This document shows, one piece after another, positions 46,481-58,177 of a stretch of 64,000 bases of DNA. A program made the translations under genes and the position numbers. Numbering within the stretch: the stretch's first letter is position 1; each line of letters begins with the position of its first letter. Under the pieces are notes generated by a model that did not search any database, was not told the DNA's origin, and was given only the letters and a program-made list of their open reading frames with translations. The DNA is from Riptortus pedestris. Its lineage: Eukaryota; Arthropoda; Insecta; Hemiptera; Alydidae. The DNA is taken from the NCBI GenBank assembly GCA_019009955.1, contig CM032231.1, forward strand, positions 110,783,001 through 110,847,000. Direction: 5' to 3'.

Positions 46481-46900
46481 TGTTACAACTCTAGTGGTCG
46501 CAATTCTGTTAGATCGTTACCAAACTCGATATTTAGTCGTTTTATGTAAAAAAAAAAAAGATCAAGTTCGTTAACGGCTGAAATCGGACCATTGGGTGGG
46601 GAGGGGGGTTAGAGGAGAGGATTTTCGTAAATTTGAAATATCTCCGTTACTATACGTCAGATCGAAAAATTGTACAGAATCAATCTTATTGAAACCTATA
46701 TTTACTATAAATACTGATATATACATTTATTCTCAATCTTGAATATTAACCGAGATATATACATTTTTATTGAATCTGGGCGGCTAACGGACGAGAGTGT
46801 CTTTTCCGCCAAACGCTCGGCTCTCGTGAAATTTCTCTATTGTAAAAAATTACGTGGGAAATCTGCGTAGTTTACGCTGCCCTTACGTGGCGGCCTTTTA
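46319..46900 (+). mobile_element. GCAGATTTCCC-family element with (TA)n core
   Basis: It starts TTTAGCAGATTTCCCTCGAG and has a TA tract at 46437-46477. A pure A-run follows at about 46549. It ends with a diverged hairpin (ACGCTGCCCTTACGTGGCGG). Confidence 0.82.
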
Positions 46901-46995
46901 TGTAAGTTACTTTAACAATGCTCATTGTATCAAGTCATTATTTATGTATTCAGATGTGTCATAGTTTGAGCGATTCACACTTTTTCTTACTATAA

Positions 46996-47626
46996 AAGTC
47001 CATACGCAGGGTCTGCGTAAACTAAACAGATTTCCCACATTTACCACTTATTTACATTTATTTCAAAAAGTAAAAGTTCAATGAAAACATTATTTTCAAT
47101 TCTGATATGAGAACAACACCTCAAATGAAGTGCTTAATTATATACGTAACTGCTTACAGTTAATACGACATAAGTAGATGTCGGGGGTTTCCTTGAAGGC
47201 CAAAAACTAAAAAAATGCAAATATCTTGGTTAATAATCAAGATAATGAAAAAAAGTATGAAGGTATATTTATTTTACATTAAATTTGCAATAAGATTTGA
47301 TCTAATAAGTTATTCGATCCGACGTATAATAACGGTGAAATTTTGAATTTTCGAAATCCTTCCTGTCCGGTTTCACCCTTTTACGAACTTGATCTTTATT
47401 TTTCATAAAACGTCTAAATATCCAGTTTTGTAACGATCAAATTAAAATTAAGACCGCAAGAGCGTTGTCAGATAAATATATAAACCAATATATACAAAAC
47501 TTTAGACGAAATTCATTTTTGTCATCTCCTAGGTAGGATCGAAGGACATTTGAGGAATTTTTTCAAAAATCGCGTTATGACTACGACCTCACTAGCAGAT
47601 TTCCCTCAATGGAAATCTGCTAAAAG
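46996..47626 (-). mobile_element. GCAGATTTCCC-family element, diverged
   Basis: It begins AAAAGTCCATACGCAGGGTC and ends CAATGGAAATCTGCTAAAA. The core shows only ATATATAAACCAATATATAC, apparently an eroded microsatellite. It is more diverged than most copies. Confidence 0.78.
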
Positions 47627-47890
47627 TGAAATAGATTAGGTAAAAGCACGGTTCCTTTTGTTTCCCTTGGAAATTAAAGAGAGGAACTTAAGTCTAAAGT
47701 TTAGTCATTTAGTGTTAAATTTTGATTGTAATGTTGTGTTTGTTGGAGGTGTTTCATGATTCTTGCGATGTATGGGCTGTTGTCGTGTAGTCATTCTGAT
47801 AGGTTGGTGGGTAAGTTCATGCCCGTTATTAGTCTGCAGTTTGTAAGTCATTAGAGCGTCTTATTTTTTTTTTATTAATTTTTTGTGGCA

Positions 47891-48553
47891 TATCAACCAT
47901 TTTAGCAGATTTCTCTTAAGGGAAATCAGCTATTGAGGTTGTACTCATGACGCGAATTTTGTAATTTTTCTTCAAATGTCCATCGATCCTACCCAGGAGA
48001 TGACGAAAATGAGGTCCCTAAAACTGTATATATATTTCTGTTACCGCTCTAGCGGTCGCAATTATTGTTTAATCTTTACCAAAATCGATATTTAGTCGTT
48101 TTATGTAAAAAGAAAGATCAAGTTCGTTAACGGCTGAAATCGGGCCAGGGGAAGGGGGGGGGCGGTTTATTGGTCATTAACGCCGTCTTATTTTTATGAA
48201 TGTATTTAAAGTAATACATTATCAATAAGTATTAGTACTTTTAATGAGCAAAATTTTAGGACTATTATTTATTCGACTTTCTACTCTTAATTTACTTTTT
48301 ACGTTAGATTTCTTAAAAATAGTTTCAATTAGGGCCAAAGGGGGGGATTAGAGAGGAGGAATTTTATAAATACTTAATATCTTCCCCCAATCCTACTCAT
48401 GTCATATTAACAATAAACTGTTATATTATGAAGCACTTTATCTGAAGCCTAAATACCAAATATTATTCTCATTGAACTTTTGAGATAAACGCAAATACAT
48501 TACGCTCGTGGAAAATCTGCTTAGTTAACGTAGCCTCTGCGTGAATGACTGTT
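47891..48553 (+). mobile_element. GCAGATTTCCC-family element with about 160-bp foreign insert
   Basis: The 5' part (TTTTAGCAGATTTCTCTTAA) runs to a G-run at 48155 and the 3' part resumes near 48335 with another G-run, reaching ACGTAGCCTCTGCGTGAATG. The middle (48172-48335) is AT-rich and unlike other copies. The core is short (ACTGTATATATATTTCTG). Confidence 0.7.
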
Positions 48554-48687
48554 TTGTTATGGATTTATTAGAAGATTTTAATCATTAATTTTCTTTGTAG
48601 CGCTAGTTCACAACAAAATGGTCAGGTTCTGGTATATTCTAAATAATGAACTCGTTACTTGTAGGATAAATTGCTTTGTGTGTGTGA

Positions 48688-48698
<11 letters not shown>

Positions 48699-48762
<64 letters not shown>
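48699..48762. repeat. (TA)n microsatellite adjoining mariner relic
   Basis: Preceded by TG-rich sequence and followed directly by an inverted piece of the mariner element. A matching (TA)n lies past the other mariner end (49474-49540), so one TA tract probably hosted the insertion. Confidence 0.9.
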
Positions 48763-48765
<3 letters not shown>

Positions 48766-49473
48766 CTTCAACAGACTCAAATCTTGTTCCTTTTAATGCA
48801 TATTTCACCCATTGAAAATGGCCCAAACTTACTGGAAAGGATAATAACATGTGACGAATCATGGTTTTTTATATATGATCCTGAAACAAAGCGCCAATCC
48901 ATGCACTGGAAGAGCCCATCTTCACCGAGAGCCAAAAAAAGCTCCAATTTTCGATATTCATGGGATTGTGAACCTTCACTGGGTTCCTGAAGGTCAAACG
49001 ATTAATCAACATTACTACCTTCACGTTCTTGCTGAACTCCACGAAAGAATAAGGAAAAAACGACCTGAATTGTGGAAGGACAAGTCATGGGTTCTCCACC
49101 AAGACAATGCGCCGGCTCATTCCGCATTGTCTGTTAAGAGGTTTCTAGCCAAATTCAGCATCCCAGTGTTAGACCATCCGCCTTATTCGCCGGATCTTGC
49201 GCCGTGCGACTTCTATCTGTTTCCTAAGGTGAAATCTGCATTAAAAGGAACAAGATTTGAGTCTGTTGAAGCTGTGAAAGAGAAAGCGGCACGCGTCCTG
49301 AAGGAGCTGACAGAAAAAGACTTCCAGCACTGTTTCGAACAATGGAAGGTTCGCATGGAGCGTTGTAGGGATAAAGGAGGGGTGTATATTGAAGGTGATA
49401 ATAAGTAAAAATGTATGAAATAAAAATAAAATGTTTTACAGCGTCAGTCTCGTTATTTAATAGCCGCACCTCG

Positions 49474-49475
<2 letters not shown>
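48763..49475 (+). mobile_element. Mariner element relic, 5' end lost
   Basis: The right terminus is TAATAGCCGCACCTCGTA (ending about 49474), an inverted-repeat end next to TA, the mariner target. The left terminus is missing. In its place, 48763-48810 is a reverse copy of 49227-49274 from the same element. The element thus begins with an inverted duplication abutting a microsatellite. Confidence 0.75.
48812..49408 (+). pseudogene. Mariner transposase pseudogene (DD34D)
   Basis: The catalytic region of a Tc1/mariner cut-and-paste transposase. Catalytic aspartates are visible in TCDESWFF, LHQDNAPAHS and YSPDLAPCDFYLFPK; the second and third are separated by 34 residues, as in mariner. A frameshift near 48960 splits it into two frames and about 10 residues normally between RAKK and FDI are missing. 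The C-terminus is intact, ending GGVYIEGDNK before TAA at 49406. The N-terminal DNA-binding helices are absent. It is inactive. Confidence 0.88.
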
Positions 49476-49540
<65 letters not shown>

Positions 49541-49543
<3 letters not shown>

Positions 49544-50067
49544 TTTAATTACTTATTATTCATCAGCTGAATGAATATCAACCGAAATGAAGTCGGGCTC
49601 TGCCTATGCATTAAAGTATGGTTACATACTCGCTATGAATATGACCCTCTATTATGTTTGTATTGCTCAATTTGAGAGCAATTTGGTCCAATGTTGGTAC
49701 AAATTTAATACTGCATCATCTTGTTTATTGAGTATATAGTGTGAATAGGGAAGGTATTTAGAGAAGCTATTGTTTGTGAACTCCATTTCCCATGTGCAGT
49801 ATTAAGCATGCAGGTCCGCCATTACACGGGTGTGTTATACACTAGGTTCATGGCTCGATATACCTGCAACAGAGGAATTCTGGTTCACTTTGGCGTTACA
49901 AGCACCAAATTCTCTACTCACATACTCATTACACAAATGTCACTCTACCAAAGATTCACTGTTTTCCTCTAGCCTACTATTTCCACTTAAAATGTGGCGA
50001 TAGCCTCCACAAATATATGCATCCTCTACAGAGCATAAAGTGACCCCACAAAGAGCTCACATAGCGG
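49541..50067. other. Unannotated stretch
   Basis: Moderately AT-rich, unique, with no gene-like frame. 49780-50060 is slightly GC-richer. Nothing can be assigned. Confidence 0.35.
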
Positions 50068-50199
50068 TTAGCAGATTTCCCTTGAGGGAAATCAGCTATT
50101 GAGGTTGTACTCATGACGGAATTTTCGACATTTTTCTTCAAATATCCATCGATCCTACCTAGTAGATGACGAAAATGAGGTCCGTTCAAAACTGTATAT

Positions 50200-50231
<32 letters not shown>

Positions 50232-50237
50232 ATATAT

Positions 50238-50279
<42 letters not shown>

Positions 50280-50763
50280 CTGTTACCGCTCTGGCGGTCG
50301 CAATTTTTGTTTGATCACTTCCAAACTTTATATTTTATCGTTTTTTGTAAAAAGAAAGATCAAATTCTTTAACGGCTGAAATCGGACCAGTGGGAGGGGG
50401 GGTTTAGAGGGGAGGATTTTCGAAAATTCAAAATTTCTCCGTTACTATACGTCGGATCGAAAAATTATACAAAATCAATCTTATTACAAATTAAATGTAC
50501 TATCAATATTGTTCTATACATTTATCCTCTATCTTGAATATTAACCGAGATATTTGCATTTGTATTCTGTGTGCTGTCGTAAGGATTTGGCTGTTCGAAC
50601 TTTCCGCCGAGAGCTCTGGCGGCCGTTTCTTAACTATTCGACCCTCGTGAATAGGTTTAGAGGTTTCTTACTAGTACAGTTGTTATTAGGCAGATTTCTC
50701 TATTGTATAACTTCACGTGGGAAATCGGCTTAGTTTACGCAGCTCCTGCGTGACGAACTTTTT
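50068..50763 (+). mobile_element. GCAGATTTCCC-family element, complete, with interrupted (TA)n
   Basis: It starts TTAGCAGATTTCCCTTGAGG and ends CAGCTCCTGCGTGACGAACTTTTTT. The TA tract (50193-50276) is broken by TAATAT interruptions. About 30 bp separate it from the next, oppositely oriented copy, giving 3' ends facing each other. Confidence 0.85.
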
Positions 50764-50798
50764 TGACTAGGCGTAAAGTCTGATGATAATTTGAAACC

Positions 50799-51965
50799 AA
50801 AAAGTCCGTCACGTAGGGGCTGCGTAAACTGAGCAGATGTCCCATGTGAAGTTTTACAATAGATAAGTCATCATGCTGGTAACACAATAGCACCGTCAAC
50901 ATTAAATAAATATATACAGACGATAATAAGAAACCTCCCGACGGGAAGCGTCTGAAATGTAAACCACAGGTAAGCCAACCTCTTACCTGTAGAAAAACTA
51001 TTACTGAAATATATCAGATTATAACATTTTAATTTAATTACAAAACTATTTACTTTATCTAGTGCTGTAATTTTTAATGAATCAAAATAATTTTTATCCC
51101 ATTAAATCAAGACCTTAACACGATGTGGGGGGTGACACCAAAAATATTTGCATGTACTCGTATAATAAAGGTGAAAACAATATTTAGTATTTCAGCTTCG
51201 AATAAATTCGTTTATTATATAACAACGTATTGTTTGTGTAACATTAGTTGAAGAGGGGGTTTGCTGAAGGTTGAAAACTGAAAAATGCCAATATCTCGGT
51301 TAATATTCAAGATAGAAAACTGTAGTGGTTACTTTTTTTAAAAAAAAAATAAAAAAAAACATATGATAGATAAAATTAACACCATTGCTTGAAAAAACAT
51401 ATGATATAAAAAATTATCTTAGTGCTAGGTTACCATCAAGAAAAGTGCGTGTATCTCACAAGAGCCTAAACTAAGAAATATTTTAAAAAAGGAACTGTTG
51501 TGTGCCCGCTTTGACCGTTAAATGTAATTTGTAGTGAACATGAGTGGAACGCCTGCAAGGACGCTTAGCCTCTAGCATCAGTGAGTCACATATTATATTT
51601 ACAAAAACTATATCAGCTGGGTCGAGGTTGATTGATAACTAACTATAGGTTATTGTGTTAGCGTGTGTTTATTTCTTTTATCTTTTCAAATATAAGTGTT
51701 ACATAAAATTACTGGTTAAGTTCATGTCTTAATATAACTACTTAACAAAACAAATGAAAATAACAACATTTATTGTATATTTAAGTTGAAATAAGACTGA
51801 TCCTATAGACTTTATCGATCCGACGTATAGTAACGGAGATATTTGGAATTTTCAAAATTCTCCCCCTCTAAAATCCCCCACCCCAACCTTCCGATTTCAG
51901 CAGATAACGAACTTAATCATTCATTTTACATAAAACTACTAAATATCGAGTTTGGTAACGATCAT
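50799..51965 (-). mobile_element. GCAGATTTCCC-family element interrupted by a probable solo LTR
   Basis: 50799-51320 holds AAAAAGTCCGTCACGTAGGGG to AATATTCAAGATAGAAAAC. 51748-51965 continues AAACAAATGAAAATAACAAC to TGGTAACGATCATT. The uninterrupted arrangement exists at 52408-52685, which gives the pre-insertion sequence. The 5' end with TTTTAGCAG is missing. Confidence 0.75.
51321..51747. mobile_element. Probable solo LTR (427 bp) with AAAC target duplication
   Basis: The inserted segment begins TGTAGTGGTTAC and ends ACTACTTAACA, with AAAC on both sides (51317-51320 and 51748-51751). TG...CA ends and a 4-bp duplication fit an LTR retrotransposon. The paralogue at 52465-52480 reads straight through. 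No open frame is present, as expected for a solo LTR. The family is unknown. Confidence 0.55.
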
Positions 51966-52212
51966 TTCTAGGAGCTAACTTTAAAAGCTTGTCGCTTTGC
52001 AACCAGCCGTATTCATCTACAAGTAAAATAACTTCTAGAATAGACATCATTCAGAGAATGATCATCTCTTATCACTTCTATGTGCAAACGTGATAAATAT
52101 AAATGAAACTACCTCTTCCAATTCGTCATTTATTATTATTTATTTAGGTCTACTTTATTCTACTATGGCCAATTGGGGCGGGTTATCTACTGGTTGCCAT
52201 CCTTTTTTTTAG
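51966..52212 (-). repeat. SINE tail joined to a second dispersed repeat (copy 1, reverse)
   Basis: 51966-52125 matches 58246-58420 in reverse (AAAAGCTTGTCGCTTTGCAA, TATTCATC, TTATCACTTCTATGTGCAAA). It is followed by the SINE tail in reverse (52130-52212, CAATTGGGGCGGGTTATCTA). The same junction exists at 58178-58420, so the two parts travel together. Confidence 0.55.
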
Positions 52213-52407
52213 CCAGGAATTTAAAATAAAAGTGGTAAATAAATAAGTGAAAAGAAAAACCCTATTCATAAAAACAAGCACATATCATTAAAATTTAAAC
52301 ACGCCACACGCACGCACAGACATTAAAAAATTTAAAATATGCAATTAAATATTGCCAAACTTCCCAATCGTTTTCGACAGAACAGACATCATTTTCTACA
52401 TCTGGGT

Positions 52408-52723
52408 GAGGGGGTTTGCTGAAGGTTGAAAACTGAAAAATGCCAATATCTCGGTTAATATTCAAGATAGAAAACAAATGAAAATAACAACATTTTTTGT
52501 ATATTTAAGTTGCAATAAGACTGATCATATAGACTTTATCGATCCGACGTATAGTAACGGAGATATTAGGAATTTTCAAAATTCTCCCCCTCTAAAATCC
52601 CCCCCCCCTTCCGATTTCAGCAGATAACGAACTTAATCATTCATTTTACAAAAAACTACTAAATATCGAGTTTGGTAACGATCAAACAATAAATGCGGCC
52701 GCTAGAGAGGTAACAAAAAATGT

Positions 52724-52768
<45 letters not shown>

Positions 52769-52913
52769 TATTTATAATTTTGAACGGACCTCATTTTCGT
52801 CATGTCCTATGGATGAAATTTGATCCGGTGACATTTGAAGAAAAGTGTCGAAACTCGCGTCATGAGTACGACCTCAATAGTTCATTTTACTTAAGAGAAA
52901 TCTACTAAAACTA
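52408..52913 (-). mobile_element. GCAGATTTCCC-family element lacking 3' terminus, with (TA)n
   Basis: It starts inside the body at GGGGGTTTGCTGAAGGTTG and has a C-run near 52600 and a TA tract at 52729-52762. It ends AAGAGAAATCTACTAAAA. It is very close in sequence to 51253-51320 plus 51748-51965. Confidence 0.8.
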
Positions 52914-53334
52914 TTTGTTTATGTAACTACTTGCGAATAAAATAACCTTCCATGCAGTATTATTTTTTTATGATGTTAACATACGTATTTATTATTCATA
53001 TTGATATTTCATACTTATTCTTTATTATTATTATTATTATTGAAATACGAAATCAGCAAACTCCTACTAAATGACAAAGACAGACAGACCCACTTTTTGA
53101 ACATTAACATTCTCGTGGCGATAAGACGTAAACTGAAGGAAAGCCGTAAACGACACCAGGACTTCCCCTGCGACTTACAAGAACTATTGACGGAAGGCAG
53201 CCCATACATTAACAACACACTCTCATACCTGCATAAAATTCAAATCTACGATAAAATTTAACATACAAATGAAGTCCGTCGTGTTGAACGAGATTTCAAA
53301 TAATATGCATTAATTGGAACTTACATGAGTGTGT

Positions 53335-53337
<3 letters not shown>
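52914..53337 (+). pseudogene. Possible LINE C-terminal fragment (about 53041-53261)
   Basis: An open frame includes RRKLKESRKRHQDFPCDLQ, ELLTEGSPYINNTLSYLHK and IQIYDKI. A similar string (LNELLTES near 56933) occurs downstream in the window, so it belongs to a repeat. The style fits the last residues of LINE RNase H regions, but no catalytic motif is present. Confidence 0.35.

Positions 53338-53385
<48 letters not shown>
53338..53385. repeat. (TA)n microsatellite, insertion site of Helitron copy 4
   Basis: The tract runs directly into the Helitron 5' sequence. A second (TA)n (54522-54568) follows the Helitron's CTAG. Confidence 0.9.
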
Positions 53386-53388
<3 letters not shown>

Positions 53389-54520
53389 GTAACCTCTGTC
53401 TGTACATTGATTTTTTTCGCGAATTTTCACGATAACTTTTCTTTTCACATGTCATAGACACCATAACTGCATTTTGTTTCTTTCGTGTGTGTTTGTTTGT
53501 TTATTTGTTGTTTGTTATTTTAAACGGCTAAACCGAATTTTAAGAAACTTGGTATGTATATTACTACTAACCCAACTTGGACATTTGACTATATTAATAT
53601 CCTCTGAAACGAACAGGAGTGGGGGCTATAAGAAAAGTCAGAAATTAAAAATAGCGATATTTCGTTTCCTATTGGTTTTTCGGAAAATATGAACATAACA
53701 AAAGTTGTTTATTTTGTAATTTAGAGTAACTTTTGTTTTATAAACTTTTTTCGTATACCGAATTATAAACGAGATATACGCTAAAACGTATAGTGGAAGA
53801 AAACAATTTTATTTGGGACAAAAGGCCCAACCGAAATAAATAAAATCCGGTATGTGTATTAGCATTAACGCTTTCATTATAACAAGCCATACTAACAATT
53901 CTAGGGACGGGCAGGAGTGGGGGTTGTAAGGGAGGCCTGAATTTAAAAATAGCGGTATTTCGTTTTCTATTCGTTTTTCGGCAAATATGGACATAACAAA
54001 AGTTGTCTATTTTGTTATTTAGAGTAACTTTTGTGGTATTCATTATTTTCTTTTAGCAAAGTATAAACAAGATATACACTATAAACTAAAGCGGGAGTCA
54101 ACTATTTCATTGGGCGCTAACGATTAAACCGAACTTAAAAAAACTCGGTATGTCAATTATCATTAATTCTTCCATGATTATAAGCTGTATTAAAATTTTT
54201 AGGTTAGAACGGGAGTGGGGTTTATAAGGGACGCCAGAAATAATTATTCGCGATATTTCATTGTCCATTTGTTTTTCGACAAACGTGCACATAACAAAAG
54301 TTGTTTACTTTGTTATTTAGAGTAACTTTTGTTTTATACATTTTTTCGGGAACAATGTATGAAGCAAGTAATTTGCGTAGAAATATTGATATACCCAACA
54401 ATTCATTCCAATTTGAACTGAGGTACCTAACCTGGAAAAAGTAATTCAAATCTTGCCAAAAAAATACCATCACCATTCAGCCTCAAATCAATTCCCTGGC
54501 GAAGCCGAGTATCTGAGCTA

Positions 54521-54521
<1 letters not shown>
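53384..54521 (+). mobile_element. Helitron-like element, copy 4
   Basis: It begins ATAATTGTAACCTCTGTCTG, has a short TTTG tract (53491-53515) and three units of about 300 bp (near 53603, 53910, 54213). It ends CTGGCGAAGCCGAGTATCTGAG and CTAG (54518-54521). The terminal hairpin carries mismatches. It is the same family as the trio at 28992-33307. Confidence 0.75.
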
Positions 54522-54568
<47 letters not shown>

Positions 54569-54570
<2 letters not shown>

Positions 54571-55571
54571 ACGGCTACCCTCACTATGCTCATCACCAAT
54601 TTATTTATTTTTCTAATTTATTTATTTAGTTTTTTTTCTCTCAGCAAGTCTGATTTAGTATTGACAGCAGTTTCTGATTACAATTAATTGAGTTTTTCTC
54701 TATGATCATTGATAAAATGTTTATTTATAACTTCTACTTCTGTTATTTGACAATGTCTAATTTTCGTCTTTTTAAAGAACAAATCACCTTTGATGTGATG
54801 TCCATAAATAAAGAAACAATTAACACATATACATAGATTTGCGATTATGTTTTGTAGAGGCGTGGTTAATGGACAATACTTTTACCCTCCCATCCTTCAT
54901 GTGGTACCAAGCCCTATTACAGCCACTTAGAATATATGGAACTAATGTGTAACTGAAATTCTTTTAATTGAACCATTGAGTCCATTTTACAGCAGATTTA
55001 AACGATTCAAAAGACAGCTATTTAAAATAAATAATTATATACAGGCACTGTTGTACTATTCACACAATAAACACCTACCTACGATTCCACTGAATTTTGA
55101 ATGGTTTGGAGGTATAAGTTCGTATAGTTTATTCAAGGGACGTTTGAGTGTGTTTCCTTTGAAAATTCATGTGTATATATTGGGAGTGGGAGAAGTAGAT
55201 TTTAGAGTTGGGTGTTTGTACAAGGCTCAAATACGAACTAAATGGGGCTGTTGAGTAGAAAGGCGTCTAGGGTTAGGGGCTGGATTTACATGTTATTGGT
55301 CCTTGTCCTGTAGAGGGCAGAGCAAGTTGTTTGACGAGGCCACAGGTCCAGCGAGCGACAAACCGCACCCAATGGACACAAAGCGCTGTGGAGCACACAC
55401 TCCAGTCTTGTTATACTACACCTACTAACAAGTGGTCCTTTGGTTATTTCGTTTCTTGACGAGCTATCATAGTCTTCCAAGAAATTGTTATTCTCTAGTT
55501 CATAAGTTCTGTTGGCGACGATTGATTGCACTCAAGTTGTTAATAAGGAACATATGAAATTGTCATTAATC
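54569..55571. other. Unannotated stretch; two short frames without recognised content
   Basis: 54976-55254 (plus, 92 codons) and 55286-55531 (minus, 81 codons) are open. The second is GC-richer (GGCCACAGGTCCAGCGAGCG) and could be old transposon. Nothing is assignable. 54780 shares a short inverted match with 44245. Confidence 0.3.
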
Positions 55572-55672
55572 ATTTTAGCAGCTATTGAGGTCGTACTCAT
55601 ACGCCATTTTCGAAAATTTTCTTCAAATGTCCATCGATTCTAACCAGGAGATGACGAAAATGAGGTCCGTTC

Positions 55673-55735
<63 letters not shown>

Positions 55736-56160
55736 TTGTCTGTTAACGCTCTAGTGGTTCAAATTTTTATTTGATCGTTACCAAACTCGATATTTAAACG
55801 TTTTATGCAAAACGACAGATCAAGTTCGTTAATGGCTGAAATCGGACAAGTGGGAGGGGGGTTTTTTCGAAAATATCTCCGTTACCATACGTTGGATCAC
55901 AAAAGAGTATAGAAGCAATCTTATTGTAAATTAAATTTACTATAAATATTGTCCTATACATTTATTCTCTATCTTGAATATTAACAGAGATATTGGCATT
56001 TTTAATAAATTTGGGCCGATAACGTACGACGGAATTTCCCGCCAAAAGCTAGCTCGGCCCTTCGCCGTGACTGTTTGGCTGTCGTTTGGAGGTTTCTCTA
56101 TTGTATAACTTCACGTGGGAAATCTGCTTAGTTTACGCCACCCCTGCGTGACGGACTTTA
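55572..56160 (+). mobile_element. GCAGATTTCCC-family element with (TA)n; 5' palindrome deleted
   Basis: It reads ATTTTAGCAGCTATTGAGG, so the palindrome GATTTCCCTTAAGGGAAATC has been cleanly removed. The TA tract is at 55677-55732. It ends ACGCCACCCCTGCGTGACGG. Confidence 0.82.
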
Positions 56161-56164
56161 TGAT

Positions 56165-56262
56165 TACCAAAAGGACTAAGATTAGTCATGCCAGTTAAAG
56201 CAATGGCCTTAATTTCACACGTTAACCTAGAGTTGCGAGTTCAATTCACGCAACAGGAACTC
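56165..56262 (+). repeat. SINE head fragment
   Basis: AGATTAGTCATGCCAGTTAA and GTTGCGAGTTCAATTCACGC correspond to the tRNA-like head with a diverged B-box. The body is replaced by the next element. Confidence 0.5.
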
Positions 56263-56888
56263 AGCAGGGGCTGCGTTAAATAAGAAGATTTCCCACTTGC
56301 ATCCAGTATTTACATTTATCTCATGATGTAAAAGTTCAATGAGGTAAATATTTATTATTTATGCTTTAAATAAAGTGTTACATAATAGAACAGCTTATTG
56401 TTGATATGACATGAGTTGAGACATGGGGGTTTACTGAAGGTCGAAAACTAAAAAACGTGAATATCTCGGTTAATATTAAAGATAATGAAAACATGTACAT
56501 AATAACATTTATAGATCTAGTAATTTGCGATACGATTACTTTTATACAAATTTTCCATCCAACGTACAGTAACAGAGATATTTCGAATTTTCAAAAATCC
56601 TTTCCTCTAACCCCCCCCCCCCCGCGCCCACTGGTCCAATTTTAGCCGTAAACGAACATGATCTTTATTTTTACATAAAACGTTTAAATATGGAGTTTGA
56701 TAACGACCAAGAAAAATTGCGACCGCTAGATCGTTAACAGACAAATATATACATATATTTATTTATTGAACGGACCTCATTTTCGTCGTCTCCTGGGTAG
56801 AAACGATAGACATTTGAAGAAAAGTTTCGAAAATCGCGTCATGAATACGACCTCAATAGCTGGTTTCCCTTAAGGGAAATCTGCTAAA
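56263..56888 (-). mobile_element. GCAGATTTCCC-family element
   Basis: It starts CAGCAGGGGCTGCGTTAAAT without the outermost GTCCGTC. A long C-run lies at 56610-56624, and the core is ATATATACATATATTT. It ends GGGAAATCTGCTAAAA. Confidence 0.8.
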
Positions 56889-57163
56889 AACACCTCCTGA
56901 CAGAATTCAGATTACAAACTGATTTAAACAGTCCACATGACTTGAACGAACTACTAACTGAAAGTAGGCGACCATTGCCACTATTCTGACATATTTAAAA
57001 AAGATTGGGTAGTTTGAAAATATTAAAAAACATATTTTAAAATTTTTATTGTCTGTGCGTGCGTGAATGTATGTGTGTGACGTGATAAAATTTGAATACC
57101 TGTTTTTATGAACAATTGTTGTTTGTAAGTTACTAAATATTCTTTTCCTTTATTTAATTACCG
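56889..57163 (+). other. Probable LINE remnant, short
   Basis: A frame reading LNELLTESRRPLPLF then stop (about 56930-56985) resembles the 53150-53260 fragment. The rest is AT-rich. Confidence 0.3.
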
Positions 57164-57210
57164 CTTTTAGCAGATTCCCTTAAGGGAAATCAGCTATTGA
57201 GGTAAGAATT
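57164..57210 (+). mobile_element. GCAGATTTCCC-family 5' stub
   Basis: Only TTTTAGCAGATTCCCTTAAG to CAGCTATTGAGGTA remains, the 5' palindrome. About 135 bp of unrelated DNA separates it from the next full copy. Confidence 0.65.
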
Positions 57211-57345
57211 GTTTACCATATCCTGTAAATTTAGCATAAATGTTAATTTCATTTTAAAAAGGACTGGATGAGGCAAAATTTGAGTAAAGTCACCAATAAC
57301 TTATCCGCTGGTGATAATTTTACTCAGAATGGTATCATAACCTTT

Positions 57346-58165
57346 TTTAGCAGATTTCCCTTAAGGGATTGGGGGGGGATTGTCGAAAATCGCGTTGTGA
57401 GTACGAGTAGCTGGTAATCACAACGCGATTTTCGACAATTTTCTTCAAATGTCCATCGATGCTATCTAGATGACGAAAATGAGATCCGTTCAAAACTGTA
57501 TATATATATTTCTTTCACCGCTCTAGCGGTCGCAATTATTGTTTAATCGTTACCAAACTTAATATTTAGTCGTTTTTTGTAAAAAGAAAGATCAAGTTCG
57601 CTTACGGCTGAAATCGGCCCAGGGGGAGGAGGGATTAAGGGGGGGGGGAATTTTGAAAATTTTTGAAACATGAAGTGAACATTTTTCACTTTTCAGCCTC
57701 CAGCAAACCCCCACTTCTAATGGTTATGTTATGTAAACCACATCATTGGAAGCTTAAATATAACATATTGTTTTCAAGATACATTTATTATAAGAGATAG
57801 ATGCAAATATGTTCTGGTGACCCCCCCCCTTTTTAAGATTTAAACTTACTTCAATTTAATTGATTTTTGAAAAGAAATATTCTGATTCATTATAAATTAC
57901 TGTACTAGATATAGTACATAGTCTTCAATTAAATTTTTAAGTTATGTTTAGAAATATTACAGTAATTGTTTTTCTTCCAGGTGAGAAGTTGGCAGAACTG
58001 TTTGTTTACATTTCAGAAGCTTTCCATCGGGAGGTTTCTTATTATCGTTTGTATTTATTCACCTTGGTGTTGTTTTATCTGTATATAGATTTTTCTATTG
58101 TTAAACTTCACGTGGGAAATCTGTTTAGTTTATTCAGCCCCTGCGAGACGGAGTTTTTTTTTATT
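57346..58165 (+). mobile_element. GCAGATTTCCC-family element with internal 22-bp perfect inverted repeat
   Basis: It starts TTTTTTAGCAGATTTCCCTT. 57379-57400 and 57418-57439 are exact reverse complements (ATTGTCGAAAATCGCGTTGTG and so on), a local inverted duplication of the element's own AAAATCGCG segment. It ends CAGCCCCTGCGAGACGGAG and a T-run. Confidence 0.82.
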
Positions 58166-58177
58166 CCTGCCTAAAAA

